A DNA stretch of 32,319 nt from an uncultured Enterobacterales bacterium (GCA_937981905.1 CALJMY010000209.1:1-32319), one strand, 5' to 3'. Counted from the stretch's first letter, positions 18,094 to 27,728 are shown. Made by a program: numbers and translations. Notes: generated by a model from the letters alone, not told the origin.

Positions 18094-18118
18094 AATCTCA
18101 ATAGTTAGTATTGAGATT
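18094..18118. repeat. Perfect 10-bp inverted repeat, 5-base loop, between divergent genes
   Basis: AATCTCAATA and TATTGAGATT surround GTTAG. It lies 85-109 bases upstream of the metallo-hydrolase start and about 150 upstream of the MltA-like gene. Neither strand shows a T-run after it, so it is a candidate operator or 5'-leader hairpin. Confidence 0.65.
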
Positions 18119-18212
18119 GAGAACCTTGTCTTGAGTTATCTTGTCAGCTTACAACAAGAGAGCAAAGTTAATCTAATTGATATAATTTGACAGTTGGTAA
18201 AGTGGACTCACT

Positions 18213-18240
18213 TTGACATACTAGCTTCGTTACGTAAATA
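18213..18240 (+). promoter_or_regulatory. Possible promoter of the MltA-like gene
   Basis: TTGACA (18213-18218) matches the sigma-70 -35 consensus. A weak -10 (TAAATA, 18235-18240) follows at 16 bases, about 27 bases before the ATG. A second TTGACA lies at 18187-18192 without a good partner. Confidence 0.35.
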
Positions 18241-18266
18241 CAGAAAATTAAGTCGGGTTCTCAGTA

Positions 18267-19379
18267 ATGAAAATGAAATTAACAGTTAGTCTATTATTAA
18301 TCGTCAGTGGGTTTTATGCTAATGCGTCAGATACTTATTTTACTCCGGAAAATACTGCGCTCAATGGCACCATGGCAAATTTTAATAGCCAAGATTTATG
18401 TCATGTCGCTGGTGGTACATTAGATTATTTGAACAAAGGACAAGCTTACGATCCTGAGGTTATTAAAGCAGGTATTACGGACAAATTTGACGGTGATATT
18501 ACGCGCGTAAAGGCAACGCTAGCTTTTATTTGTAAAGTAGAACAAGAAGATAAGTTAGCGAATAGGGAGTCTAGATTAACAGATATCGATTTCGTTAATA
18601 CCCATTTTGAGATGATTAGATGGCGACCAAATAAGCAACAATCTGCGCAATTTGAAGTGAAAAAACCATTACTTAAAAATATCCCAGATGATCAATTACT
18701 GTTGACTAAATATTACATAAAAAAAGCAAAAGGTAGCCGATTAAAAACGAAGGAATCACCTTATGCGCTTTATGAAATTCCATTTGATGAACAATCGCTT
18801 ACATTAGAAGAAGCTGATAATAAACGTGCTGACATCACGCGTTACCGTTATACCAAGCAGCAAGCGATAACAGGCGTATTAGATAGCTTAAAACTGGCTA
18901 ACCCGATGATTTGGTTATCACGTGAAGGCCTCGAAGATACGCTCATGCAAGGCACTGTGATGATTGAAGGAGAGCAGGGAATACAACCATCGTTTTATAA
19001 TGTAGATAGAAATAATGGCATTGCTTACGATCGCGGCATTAAAAAAGAACAACAAGGTCGTTATTGGTATTTCAAAAAAACAGATGGCATTTTAGGTTAT
19101 GGTAAAGATGCTACTTATAAAATTCCTATTAAACCATTAGTGACAGTTGCTGGCGATCTGTCCTATTTAGGACTAGGAAAATTAATTATGTTAACGAGTA
19201 AAAACGAACATAGATTAGTTGTACTAGCAGATACAGGTGGTGCTTTTGCTAATAATCACTATCAGTTAGATTACTTAGGTGGTTACTTTTACAATTGGGA
19301 TGATTATATAAATACGTATCGTCATTTTCCTGATTATTTTGAAGCGAGAATCTTATTATTAAAAAATCGACCTGAGTAG
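18267..19379 (+). CDS. Exported MltA-like 3D-domain protein (putative lytic transglycosylase)
   Basis: Secreted protein of 370 residues (signal peptide about 1-20, ending YANA before SDTYF). The C-terminal third looks like the 3D/double-psi barrel part of membrane-bound lytic transglycosylase A: VAGDLSYLGLGKLIML (about 294-309), LADTGGAF (320-327) and YQLDYLGGYF. Asp322 matches the catalytic Asp of the MltA DxGGA motif. ANPMIWLSREGLEDTLMQGT (211-230) parallels the 'FFLQVQGSG' strand of MltA. The N-terminal ~200 residues are not recognisable to me, and the lipoprotein Cys of E. coli MltA is absent. Peptidoglycan cleavage is therefore inferred. Single gene, followed by a long hairpin. Confidence 0.72.
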   Translation: MKMKLTVSLLLIVSGFYANASDTYFTPENTALNGTMANFNSQDLCHVAGGTLDYLNKGQAYDPEVIKAGITDKFDGDITRVKATLAFICKVEQEDKLANRESRLTDIDFVNTHFEMIRWRPNKQQSAQFEVKKPLLKNIPDDQLLLTKYYIKKAKGSRLKTKESPYALYEIPFDEQSLTLEEADNKRADITRYRYTKQQAITGVLDSLKLANPMIWLSREGLEDTLMQGTVMIEGEQGIQPSFYNVDRNNGIAYDRGIKKEQQGRYWYFKKTDGILGYGKDATYKIPIKPLVTVAGDLSYLGLGKLIMLTSKNEHRLVVLADTGGAFANNHYQLDYLGGYFYNWDDYINTYRHFPDYFEARILLLKNRPE

Positions 19380-19384
19380 ATTAA

Positions 19385-19429
19385 TAACCCATAAGAAAAC
19401 TTGTTATTTTATAGATCACTTATGGGTTA
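19385..19429 (+). terminator. Long-loop hairpin after the MltA-like gene
   Basis: TAACCCATAAG and CTTATGGGTTA form a perfect 11-bp stem with a 23-base loop, starting six bases after the stop. It lacks an immediate T-run (a run of five T comes 8-10 bases later), so it may end or stabilise the transcript, or be an operator for trkH. Confidence 0.4.
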
Positions 19430-19503
19430 AACCGATATTTTTACATCATTAGCTATGATACATTAGCGTTATATCACTTACTTTAAATGACGTCCTCTGC
19501 CTT

Positions 19504-20961
19504 ATGCAAACACGCTCCCTGATCCGAATTCTAGGCTTGTTAATTAGCATCTTCAGTACAACCTTATTAGCGCCAGCGCTTATAGCCGCACTTTATAATG
19601 ATGGTGGTGGTGTTGCTTTTGTGCAGTCATTTTTTGTTTGTGTATTCATTGGGTTATTTTGTTGGTATCCAAACCGTACGTTCAGCCGTGAATTAAAAGT
19701 ACGTGATGGTTTTGTTGTTGTTGTCATGTTTTGGTTAGCGCTGGGTAGTGTGGGTGCTGTTCCGTTTTTATTATCTGATAAGCCTGATATGAGCGTAACA
19801 GATAGTTTCTTTGAATCCTTTTCGGCCTTAACAACCACAGGTGCCACTGTTATTACGGGATTAGATGCACTGCCTAAAGCGATTCTCTTTTACCGACATT
19901 TACTACAATGGCTTGGCGGCATGGGGATAATCGTATTGGCTGTTGCTGTGTTACCGATGTTAGGTGTTGGTGGAATGCAGTTATATCGTGCAGAAACGCC
20001 GGGTCCAGTTAAAGATTCTAAGATGACACCGCGTATTGCCGAAACAGCTAAAGCGTTATGGTATATCTATTTAGTGCTTACTATTTCATGTGCTTTAGCT
20101 TATTGGGGCGCAGGTATGACGCCATTTGATGCTATTTGTCATAGCTTCTCTACAATAGCTATTGGTGGTTTTTCAACGCATGATGCTAGTATCGGTTATT
20201 TCGATTCACCACTTATCAACCTGATTTGTGTCGTATTTTTGTTAATATCAGCTGTTAATTTTAGTTTACATTACGCCGCGATTATTAGGCCTAAACAAAT
20301 GCTTCGATCTTATTTAAAAGATCCTGAATTACGTTTGTTTTATCTATTCCAGCTTGGTCTGGTTTTGATTGTTTTTGCTGTCTTATATCGTGAAAATATC
20401 TATGGATCGGTTGATGAAGCGTTTAATCACGCGTTATTCCAAGCTGTTTCTGTCTCTACTACCGCAGGTTTTGGTACAGAAAGTTTCAGTGGTTGGCCAT
20501 TATTTTTACCATTACTACTTATTTTTGCTTCATTTGTTGGCGGGTGTGCGGGTTCGACAGGTGGTGGCATGAAAGTTATCCGTGTTGTTTTGTTGTTCTT
20601 ACAAGGCGCACGTGAGCTTAAACGTTTAGTGCATCCACGAGCTATATACGCAATCCGCTTAGGCGATAAAGCCTTACCAGATCGCGTAGTAGACGCTGTG
20701 TGGGGATTTTTTGCCGCATACACTTTTGTATTCGTTGTCTGTATGTTGGCATTGTTATTTACAGGGTTGGATGATATTTCAGCCTTTAGTGCGACGGCAG
20801 CTGCATTGAATAACCTAGGTCCTGGCTTAGGTGAAGTTGCTGCTCATTATGGTGATATAAACGACCCTGCTAAATGGATTTTGATCATTGCGATGTTATT
20901 TGGGCGTCTCGAAATATTCACTTTATTAGTCTTATTTACACCGGTATTTTGGAAAAACTAA
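19504..20961 (+). CDS. trkH: Potassium uptake channel subunit TrkH
   Basis: Pore-forming subunit of the Trk potassium uptake system in the inner membrane, 485 residues (E. coli 483). It has four M1-P-M2 repeats with selectivity-filter segments TTTGATV (about 110-116), IAIGGFS (218-224), STTAGFG (318-324) and NNLGPGLG (436-443). The gating-loop GGCAGSTGGGMKVIRV (346-361) is typical. The partner TrkA is encoded convergently at 22178-23605. The stop shares one base with the hemG start (TAATG), the same trkH-hemG coupling as in E. coli. Confidence 0.97.
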   Translation: MQTRSLIRILGLLISIFSTTLLAPALIAALYNDGGGVAFVQSFFVCVFIGLFCWYPNRTFSRELKVRDGFVVVVMFWLALGSVGAVPFLLSDKPDMSVTDSFFESFSALTTTGATVITGLDALPKAILFYRHLLQWLGGMGIIVLAVAVLPMLGVGGMQLYRAETPGPVKDSKMTPRIAETAKALWYIYLVLTISCALAYWGAGMTPFDAICHSFSTIAIGGFSTHDASIGYFDSPLINLICVVFLLISAVNFSLHYAAIIRPKQMLRSYLKDPELRLFYLFQLGLVLIVFAVLYRENIYGSVDEAFNHALFQAVSVSTTAGFGTESFSGWPLFLPLLLIFASFVGGCAGSTGGGMKVIRVVLLFLQGARELKRLVHPRAIYAIRLGDKALPDRVVDAVWGFFAAYTFVFVVCMLALLFTGLDDISAFSATAAALNNLGPGLGEVAAHYGDINDPAKWILIIAMLFGRLEIFTLLVLFTPVFWKN

Positions 20962-21488
20962 TGGCAACTACTCTACTAATCTATTCAACACACGACGGGC
21001 AAACGTTAAAGATTTGTCAGCACCTTGAAGCATCTTTACAAGCAAAAGGTGAATTGATTGACCTTAAGTCATTAGCTGATTGTGCTTCATTAGATTGGAA
21101 TAAATATTCCAAAGTAATCATTGGTGCGTCTATCCGTTATGGTCATTTGAATAAAGCGTTATATGGTTTTATAAAGCAATATAAAGCAGAACTAGAGCAA
21201 CGTGAAAATGGTTTCTTTTGCGTGAATTTAACCGCAAGAAAACCAGAGAAAAACACACCAGAAACTAACATGTACATGAAGAAATTTTTAGAATTGTCAC
21301 CTTGGCAACCTCAAATGCAAGCAGTTTTTGCAGGTGCATTGTTATATAGCAAATATGGATTTTTTGACAAATTCATGATCAGATTGATTATGAAAATGAC
21401 TGGTGGTGAAACAGATACCAGTAAAGACATTGAATATACCGATTGGGCTAAAGTCGATGTATTTTCTGCTCAAATAGCTAAGTCATAA
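20961..21488 (+). CDS. hemG: Menaquinone/ubiquinone-dependent protoporphyrinogen oxidase HemG
   Basis: Flavodoxin-like enzyme oxidising protoporphyrinogen IX to protoporphyrin IX, passing electrons to quinones. The FMN phosphate loop is IYSTHDGQTLKI (about 7-18). Later blocks are IIGASIRYGHLNKALYGFI and the HemG-specific insert region FCVNLTARKPEKNTPETNMYMKKFL. Length is 175 residues; E. coli HemG is 181. The ATG at 20961 is chosen because it overlaps the trkH stop and begins the flavodoxin strand; an upstream in-frame ATG at 20874 lies inside trkH. It supplies the step after HemF, encoded at 9240. Confidence 0.95.
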   Translation: MATTLLIYSTHDGQTLKICQHLEASLQAKGELIDLKSLADCASLDWNKYSKVIIGASIRYGHLNKALYGFIKQYKAELEQRENGFFCVNLTARKPEKNTPETNMYMKKFLELSPWQPQMQAVFAGALLYSKYGFFDKFMIRLIMKMTGGETDTSKDIEYTDWAKVDVFSAQIAKS

Positions 21489-21505
21489 TTGTTATTTAAT
21501 TCTCT

Positions 21506-22156
21506 ATGATTAAGCCTATTACTATATATTCGCCAGCTCCCAGTTATAAGCAATTTTATATGGTAGCTGGTATTGCTTTATTATTGATTGGCATGAGTGG
21601 TCAGAGTTTATGGCCTGATTTTCAACTCCAGTTTGGTATGTTGTGCTTAGCTGCTCTAACGCTATTTATGATTGGTTTTACTAAACAGTTTGAGCCTGCC
21701 ATTAGTCTTATATTTGATAAGCAAACATTGCAATACTTTCATCGCTATGGCCAGTGGTCAGTTAAGTGGGAAAATGTGAGTCGTGTACATATCCCTGTTT
21801 TTCATTATGCATTAGAACATCGAGAAATATCTTACATAGGCGTAAAGCTTCATGAGCTAGAAGAATTGGTTGATCAGTTTTCACCACGGCTAGCCAGTCG
21901 TATTATCCATGAGCATCGTGATATTTTAGCACTCGCTATTTCTCAAGGAGACGCGACGAGAGCCGATGTACAAATTAATTTCAGTCCTTATAAATTTGCG
22001 TCGGGTTATAAGGTCACAGGGCCTATAGCGACTTGTTTACATCAAATGGATTTATTAGAGAAAGTTTATGGCGCGCATTTATTGATTCCATTTAGCAGCT
22101 TTTCAGAGCTGCCTAATGATATTATTAAACAAATGGCGCTTGCACGTAAAGAGTAG
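21506..22156 (+). CDS. DUF2982 family membrane protein
   Basis: Protein of 216 residues with two adjacent N-terminal helices (about 15-35 and 40-58) and a soluble tail. It matches what I know of DUF2982, found in Alteromonadales and of unknown function. The layout of a helical hairpin followed by a small beta-rich part (SLIFDKQTLQYFHRYGQWSVKWENVSRV) resembles PH-like membrane-anchored domains, which is only a resemblance. It follows hemG by 17 bases and so probably belongs to the trkH transcript. It ends 21 bases before the convergent trkA stop. Confidence 0.78.
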   Translation: MIKPITIYSPAPSYKQFYMVAGIALLLIGMSGQSLWPDFQLQFGMLCLAALTLFMIGFTKQFEPAISLIFDKQTLQYFHRYGQWSVKWENVSRVHIPVFHYALEHREISYIGVKLHELEELVDQFSPRLASRIIHEHRDILALAISQGDATRADVQINFSPYKFASGYKVTGPIATCLHQMDLLEKVYGAHLLIPFSSFSELPNDIIKQMALARKE

Positions 22157-22177
22157 TAGTTTTTGAACCAAGCAAAA

Positions 22178-23605
22178 TTATAAGAAAAATGCGCTTGGTG
22201 AGAATAAACGTTCGATATCACCAATATGTTTCTTATCGATTAAGAATAAAATTACATGGTCACCCGTTTTTATCTCTGTTTTATCATGTGCAATCAACAC
22301 GTCACTATCACGTACAATAGCGCCAATAGTCGCACCGGGTGGTAGTTTAATATCCATAATGCGTCTACCAACAACTTTAGAAGTCATAGAATCACCATTA
22401 GCAATTGCTTCAATCGCCTCGGCTGCACCACGTCGTAGAGAATATACGTTACTAATATCACCGCGTCTTACATGCGATAACAAAGCTGAAATAGTAATTT
22501 GTTGCGGTGAAATGGTGATATCAATATTAGTATCTTCCATTAAATCTGCATAAACACTACGTTGTATCAATACCATTACTTTTTTAGCGCCCATGCGCTT
22601 TGCAAGCATTGATGACATGATGTTTGCTTCATCGTCATTAGTTACCGCAATAAACAAATCGGTTTGTTCGATGTGTTCTTCACTAAGTAATTCATGATCT
22701 GCACCATCGCCTACAAAAACCGTGGCATCTTTAAAGCGTTGAGCTAATATTTCGGCACGTTTAGGGTTTCGTTCAATAAGTTTAACTTGATGAGTTTTTT
22801 CTAATTGTTTTGCTAAACCAGCACCAATATTACCACCACCAACAATCATAATACGTTTGTAGTGATTTTCTAGTTTTTGTAATTCGCCCATCACAGCACG
22901 AATATGACCGGTTGCTGCCACGAAAAATACTTCATCATCAGCTTCAATAATGGTGGTACCTTGTGGTCTTACTGGTCTTCCTTGTCTAAATATAGCGGCA
23001 ACACGTGCGTCTGTATTAGGCATATGTTCACGTAAGGTTGATAATGCATGTCCAACTAAAGGACCGCCATAATAAGCTTTTACAGCAACAAGACTGACTT
23101 TTCGGTCAGCAAATTGTAATACCTGTAATGCGCCGGGATAATCAACAAGACGACGAATATAATCTGTTACTAATGTTTCTGGAGAAATAAGTTCGTCAAT
23201 GACAAAACCATTTAATGATGATGCATCATCTTCTTTTTTAGGGTCTGCATTGCAAGTTTTCTTTGAATGAAATAATTGGTCTGCGACTCGTAAGTAATCT
23301 TCATTACGAATACGCGCAATTTTAGTGGGTACTTTATAAAGGGTATAAGCAACATGGCAAGCTGCCATGTTTACTTCGTCAGATGTTGTCACTGCAATAA
23401 GTAGATCTGCATCATCAGCGCCGGCATCTAGTAACACCTTTGGATGTGCGGCATGTCCGCAAACTGCACGTAAGTCGAGCTTATCTTTAAGTTCAGCTAA
23501 AGCGGCGTGGTCGCTATCAACAATGGTAATATCACTGTCTTCGCCTACCAAATTTTCTGCTAGGCTACCGCCAACTTGTCCCGCACCTAAGATAATTATT
23601 TTCAC
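22178..23605 (-). CDS. trkA: Trk potassium transporter regulatory subunit TrkA
   Basis: Cytosolic, membrane-attached gating subunit of Trk, binding NAD(H)/ATP. Two tandem RCK units are seen: the first Rossmann site is [17 protein letters not shown] (3-19), the second [18 protein letters not shown] (about 252-269), each followed by a TrkA-C domain. The chain ends [11 protein letters not shown], as in E. coli. At 475 residues it is 17 longer than E. coli TrkA (458). The surplus is a polar, Lys/Asp-rich segment near 115-134, between LFHS and VIDELISPE, in the first unit. It is the last gene of the def-fmt-rsmB-trkA transcript. Confidence 0.97.
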   Translation of the reverse strand: MKIIILGAGQVGGSLAENLVGEDSDITIVDSDHAALAELKDKLDLRAVCGHAAHPKVLLDAGADDADLLIAVTTSDEVNMAACHVAYTLYKVPTKIARIRNEDYLRVADQLFHSKKTCNADPKKEDDASSLNGFVIDELISPETLVTDYIRRLVDYPGALQVLQFADRKVSLVAVKAYYGGPLVGHALSTLREHMPNTDARVAAIFRQGRPVRPQGTTIIEADDEVFFVAATGHIRAVMGELQKLENHYKRIMIVGGGNIGAGLAKQLEKTHQVKLIERNPKRAEILAQRFKDATVFVGDGADHELLSEEHIEQTDLFIAVTNDDEANIMSSMLAKRMGAKKVMVLIQRSVYADLMEDTNIDITISPQQITISALLSHVRRGDISNVYSLRRGAAEAIEAIANGDSMTSKVVGRRIMDIKLPPGATIGAIVRDSDVLIAHDKTEIKTGDHVILFLIDKKHIGDIERLFSPSAFFL

Positions 23606-23654
23606 TCGGCTTCCTTATCTTTCTTATTGTTTTTAATCGTTATTTAAAGCAGTG

Positions 23655-24950
23655 TTAAGACTGCTTTACAAATTTAGCGTAATAAAAACCATCAACATTA
23701 TCTTGCCCAGGTAGTATCTGCCAACCTGGTGTGCTTGGAGTGTCGTTCTCATTCAATGGAATTAACGTCGCATCATCATGTCTTTCTAAAAAGCTAATGA
23801 CTTGTTCGCTATTTTCAGCGGGTAAGATTGAGCACGTAGCATAAACAAAAGTGCCACCGGGCTTTAATAGATCCCAGCTTGCATCAAATATTTCACGTTG
23901 CAGTGCAACTAACGGTGCAATGTCGCTTTCACGGCGTAACCACTTAATATCAGGATTACGACGAATAACACCAGTTGCAGAACAAGGTGCATCTAATAGA
24001 ATGCGATCAAACAGTTTACCATCCCACCATGTGTCTGGTTGTGTACCATCACCACAAATAAGCTTAGCTTCTAAGCCAATTCGGTCTAAGTTTTGTTGTA
24101 CGCGCTCAAGACGACGTTCATCACAATCTAATGCAACAACCTCAACTTCTTTTTCTAATTCAATGATGTGACATGTTTTTCCGCCGGGAGCAGCACAAGC
24201 ATCAAGTACATAATCACCTGATTGAGCATCTAATATTTCTGCTGCTTGTTGAGCGGCGCCATCTTGTACTGAGCAAGCGCCTTCATCAAAATTAGGCAGC
24301 GCAGTAACAGGCATTGGGCTCTCTAACAAAATACTGTTATCGCCAATAATACCTTTTGATGCTGAAATATTAGCAGTAGCTAACTGTTCTAAATATTCAT
24401 CACGTGTTTGTATTGAAGCGTTGTTACGGATCCACATTGGGGAACGTTCGTTATTAGCTTTTAAGATCTGTTGCCATTGCTTAGGGTAAGCTTGTGTTGC
24501 ACGTTTGATTATCCATTTAGGATGATTGAACGTAACAGGGCCCTTGGTTGGCATTTTTTCTAGCAACTTTTCGTGATCACGTTGCAAACTACGCAATACA
24601 CCATTAACTAAGCTTTTAAACTTAGGACGATCCAAATCATCAATAGCGGCAACGGTTTCGCCTAGTGCTGCGTGCGGTGGAATACGCATGTGTAATAACT
24701 GATAAGCGCCAACGATCATTAAATAATGAACAATGCGTTGTTTGCCTTTTAGTGGGTTTTCCACTAATGCAGCAATATAATATTCCAATTGCATTAATTC
24801 ACGCATTACGCCGTAAGTAATTTCTTGTAATAACGCCTTGTCTTTAGCGTTTTCTAACTTTGATTGAGCATAAGGAAGCGCCGTAGCGAGAGACTCACCA
24901 CGTTCTAATACAGCTTCAACCGTTTGTGCAGCACGAGCACGTAAATTCAT
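23655..24950 (-). CDS. rsmB: 16S rRNA (cytosine-967 C5)-methyltransferase RsmB
   Basis: SAM-dependent m5C methyltransferase for position 967 of 16S rRNA. The N-terminal helical NusB-like domain covers about 1-140. The catalytic domain has the SAM site DACAAPGGKT (250-259), motif IV LLDAPCSATGVIRRNPDIKW with Cys323, and motif VI YATCSILPAEN with the nucleophile Cys373. Length is 431 residues; E. coli RsmB is 429. It starts 22 bases after fmt and 49 bases before trkA in the same operon. Confidence 0.97.
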   Translation of the reverse strand: MNLRARAAQTVEAVLERGESLATALPYAQSKLENAKDKALLQEITYGVMRELMQLEYYIAALVENPLKGKQRIVHYLMIVGAYQLLHMRIPPHAALGETVAAIDDLDRPKFKSLVNGVLRSLQRDHEKLLEKMPTKGPVTFNHPKWIIKRATQAYPKQWQQILKANNERSPMWIRNNASIQTRDEYLEQLATANISASKGIIGDNSILLESPMPVTALPNFDEGACSVQDGAAQQAAEILDAQSGDYVLDACAAPGGKTCHIIELEKEVEVVALDCDERRLERVQQNLDRIGLEAKLICGDGTQPDTWWDGKLFDRILLDAPCSATGVIRRNPDIKWLRRESDIAPLVALQREIFDASWDLLKPGGTFVYATCSILPAENSEQVISFLERHDDATLIPLNENDTPSTPGWQILPGQDNVDGFYYAKFVKQS

Positions 24951-24972
24951 TTTTTATTACCTTAGCGTTTAT

Positions 24973-25914
24973 TTAGAGCTGTGTACCGGGAGTAAACAGA
25001 GCTTTTCGGCTATTTAAAATATCATTGATTGCCATGGCCTTTTTGCCAGGAAATTGTAAGTTTAGTAGCGTGATTGTGCCGTTAGTCGCAGCAACAACAA
25101 TACCTTTTTTATCGGCGCTAATAACCGTGCCAGGCGATTCGCTAACTGATTCATTACTTGCAGTTGCTTGCCAGACTTTTATGTTCATGTCGTTCAATTG
25201 AAAATGAGAAACAGGCCATGGATTAAAAGCGCGAACGCATCGTCCAATATGCATTGCATCATCATTCCAATTTATTTGAGCTTCATCTTTAGATAATTTA
25301 TGGGCATAAGTTGCTAATGCTTCATCTTGAACTTCACTTGGTAAGTTATTTTCACTTAATAAATCAATAGCTTCTACCAAAGCCAATGGACCTAATTCAG
25401 CAAGACGATCATATAATGTCGCACTAGTATCATCGTTTGCTATATCGAGGCTTGCCTTAAATAACATCGCGCCAGTGTCTAGTCCTTTATCCATTTGCAT
25501 AATGGTTACGCCGCTTTGTGCGTCGCCAGCCCAAATTGAACGTTGTATTGGTGCTGCACCACGCCATTTAGGTAATAAAGAACCATGTACATTGATACAA
25601 CCTAATTTAGGGGTATCTAAAATAGCTTGAGGCAGGATTAATCCATAAGCAACTACAACCATTAGATCGGCATTAAATTCTGTGAGCGTTTGTAAGGCAT
25701 CTTCAGTTTTCAATGACGGAGGTTGAATAACCTCTAGTTCATGTTCTAGCGCTAATGTTTTAACTGCACTGGCTTGTAACTTCTTACCACGTCCAGAAGG
25801 TGTATCTTCTTTTGTATAAACAGCCACAACTTCATGAGGTGATTCTATTAGCGATGCTAAATGTTTAGCGGCGAAATCTGGTGTACCGGCAAAAATAATA
25901 CGCAATGGTTGCAA
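24973..25914 (-). CDS. fmt: Methionyl-tRNA formyltransferase Fmt
   Basis: Formylates initiator Met-tRNA using 10-formyl-tetrahydrofolate. The N-terminal domain has [14 protein letters not shown] (6-19), the tRNA-contacting loop [12 protein letters not shown] (35-46), and the catalytic segment [20 protein letters not shown] with Asn108 and His110, then DKGLDTGAM with Asp146. The C-terminal beta-barrel domain covers about 205-313. Length is 313 residues; E. coli Fmt is 315. Four bases separate it from def. Confidence 0.98.
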   Translation of the reverse strand: MQPLRIIFAGTPDFAAKHLASLIESPHEVVAVYTKEDTPSGRGKKLQASAVKTLALEHELEVIQPPSLKTEDALQTLTEFNADLMVVVAYGLILPQAILDTPKLGCINVHGSLLPKWRGAAPIQRSIWAGDAQSGVTIMQMDKGLDTGAMLFKASLDIANDDTSATLYDRLAELGPLALVEAIDLLSENNLPSEVQDEALATYAHKLSKDEAQINWNDDAMHIGRCVRAFNPWPVSHFQLNDMNIKVWQATASNESVSESPGTVISADKKGIVVAATNGTITLLNLQFPGKKAMAINDILNSRKALFTPGTQL

Positions 25915-25918
25915 ACTA

Positions 25919-26431
25919 CTATCCTTCTTTTGCTAATAATTTAGCTTCTTTTTCTAATTTAGTAGTAATACGTTTGCGCTTAAGTGGCGACAAGTGGTCA
26001 ACAAAAACTTTACCCATTAAATGATCTAATTCATGTTGAATACAAATTGCTAATAATTCAGTTGCTTCAATCTCGAAAGTTTTACCATCACGATCAAGTG
26101 CTTTAACTGTTACAGCTTCAGCACGTTCAACACTTGCATAAACACCAGGTACAGATAAGCAACCTTCTTCATTTTGCATTGAACCTTCACGTTTAATGAT
26201 TTCAGGATTAATTAAAATAATCGGAGTGTCGTGTTCTTCAGAACAATCCATTACAACAATACGTTGATGAACATTTACTTGTGTTGCTGCTAACCCAACA
26301 CCACTTTCGTCATACATGGTTTCAAGCATGTCATCGATGATTGTTTGAGTCTCATTAGTGATTTCAGTTACAGGTTTTGCTACTGTACGTAATCGTTTAT
26401 CTGGAAATTTTAAAACATTAAGAATAGACAT
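25919..26431 (-). CDS. def: Peptide deformylase Def
   Basis: Iron/zinc hydrolase removing the formyl group from new proteins, undoing the Fmt reaction. All three motifs are intact: GVGLAATQ (44-51), EGCLSVPG with metal ligand Cys91, and QHELDHLMG with His133, Glu134 and His137. Length of 170 residues is standard for type 1 enzymes. First gene of the def-fmt-rsmB-trkA operon, divergent from the LysM gene, with a short inverted repeat in its leader. Confidence 0.98.
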   Translation of the reverse strand: MSILNVLKFPDKRLRTVAKPVTEITNETQTIIDDMLETMYDESGVGLAATQVNVHQRIVVMDCSEEHDTPIILINPEIIKREGSMQNEEGCLSVPGVYASVERAEAVTVKALDRDGKTFEIEATELLAICIQHELDHLMGKVFVDHLSPLKRKRITTKLEKEAKLLAKEG

Positions 26432-26448
26432 ATTTTTTCTCGTTCAGG

Positions 26449-26470
26449 TTACCTAAGCATAGATAGGTAA
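26449..26470. repeat. 7-bp inverted repeat in the def leader
   Basis: TTACCTA and TAGGTAA with an 8-base centre lie 18-39 bases upstream of the def start, where they could act as an operator or form a weak hairpin near the ribosome-binding site. Confidence 0.35.
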
Positions 26471-26637
26471 TTAGTAATCTGTGATATGCTTTTATTTTAA
26501 ACATTTCAACAGCTATTTGACAGTTTTATCTTATTGAACTGTTACTAATATAAGATGGTTGTTGCAATATTATTCATTGATTGTTTAAATCCATTGATAA
26601 TTTTTTGTACTCCGACTTTAAAGGCAAGGAAGTAACT

Positions 26638-27714
26638 ATGTGGCGTTTTTTTGTATTAGGTGTGATTTCGTTAATTTTTAACCAAGCTAACGCTGACGAA
26701 TTAAAAATAAAATCAGATTCTCCAAAGACTTATGTTGTTGTGAAAGGTGATACGCTTTGGGATATTTCAAGTAAATATCTTGCATCGCCATGGCGCTGGC
26801 CTGAATTATGGGGACGTAATACACAAATTGATGATCCACATTTAATTTATCCAGGCGATGAATTAATGTTAGTTATAATTGATGGTAAACCTCGATTAGT
26901 AACTAAAAGTTCAAAACCAACATTGACTCTTAATCGTCATGGTCGTAAATCTCGCAAAGTGAATCCAATTCCAACTATTGCATTGGACGAAATTGAGCAA
27001 CACTTAACAAATCAACAAATCGTTAGTGTAAACGATTTTAATGATTTACCCGTTTTGGTTGGTTCAGAGCGTGATACGTTATTTTATAAAAATACAGATA
27101 TCGTTTTTATAAACAAACCGCTTGCTCAAGGTGAAATGTATGGAATTTATGATAAAGGCCGCCTCTTTTCTTCACCAAAAACAAACGAAACACTTGGTTT
27201 AGAATTACAACTTGTTGCAAAAGGTGAAGTGGTTGAAAGTGGTAGCATTAGCCAATTAAAACTTATTGATGTTAAATCTCAAGTACGTAATGGATTGGTG
27301 TTATTACCATTACGTGAAGGTGATTTACCAGCTTACTTCTTACCAAAAGCAGCACCAAAAAATATAGCGTCTTCTGTATTGGGTTCATCTAAACTTTATA
27401 GAATCTCTGGTAAACATGACGTAGTTGTTATTGAAGGTGGTACTAATCAAGGCATCCAACAAGGCAGTGTTTTCAGTGCTTATAAACCAGGTAAAGTTCA
27501 ATTTGTAGATGCTGATGGTGAAGTAAGAAATCCAGATAACTATCGCGCTTATGATCGAGTTAAAGCTTATTTCGTTGATGATGAAACGCAAACATTACCT
27601 GATGTTTATCGCGGTAAAGTAATGGTTTTCAGAACCTTTGAAAATTTGAGCTATGCTTTAATTCTCGATATCAAACGACCTATCAGGTTAGGTGATGAGT
27701 TAATCAATCCGTAG
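26638..27714 (+). CDS. Exported LysM-domain protein
   Basis: Periplasmic protein of 358 residues with a signal peptide (MWRFFVLGVISLIFNQANA) and one LysM peptidoglycan-binding domain at about 31-79 (YVVVKGDTLWDISSKYL to IYPGDELML, with the WRWPELW insert common in this family). The rest has no domain I can name; its end has small beta-strands (GTNQGIQQGSVFSAY, IRLGDELINP) like those in FlgT/surface-assembly proteins. A LysM protein divergent from def and upstream of dprA is a conserved arrangement in gammaproteobacteria; function is unknown. ATG 26638 is chosen for the AAGGAAG before it and the signal peptide; a TTG at 26581 would prepend 19 unlikely residues. Confidence 0.9.
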   Translation: MWRFFVLGVISLIFNQANADELKIKSDSPKTYVVVKGDTLWDISSKYLASPWRWPELWGRNTQIDDPHLIYPGDELMLVIIDGKPRLVTKSSKPTLTLNRHGRKSRKVNPIPTIALDEIEQHLTNQQIVSVNDFNDLPVLVGSERDTLFYKNTDIVFINKPLAQGEMYGIYDKGRLFSSPKTNETLGLELQLVAKGEVVESGSISQLKLIDVKSQVRNGLVLLPLREGDLPAYFLPKAAPKNIASSVLGSSKLYRISGKHDVVVIEGGTNQGIQQGSVFSAYKPGKVQFVDADGEVRNPDNYRAYDRVKAYFVDDETQTLPDVYRGKVMVFRTFENLSYALILDIKRPIRLGDELINP

Positions 27715-27728
27715 TTAGATGATTGAAT

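Noticed and set aside
22167-22199. Inverted repeat ACCAAGC/GCTTGGT between the DUF2982 gene and trkA as a terminator
   Set aside because: The stem is short with a 19-base loop, partly inside the trkA coding end, and has no suitable T-run.
22359-24171. Plus-strand open frames opposite trkA and rsmB
   Set aside because: They are mirror images of well-identified minus-strand genes, with odd Ser/Arg-rich products and no ribosome-binding sites.
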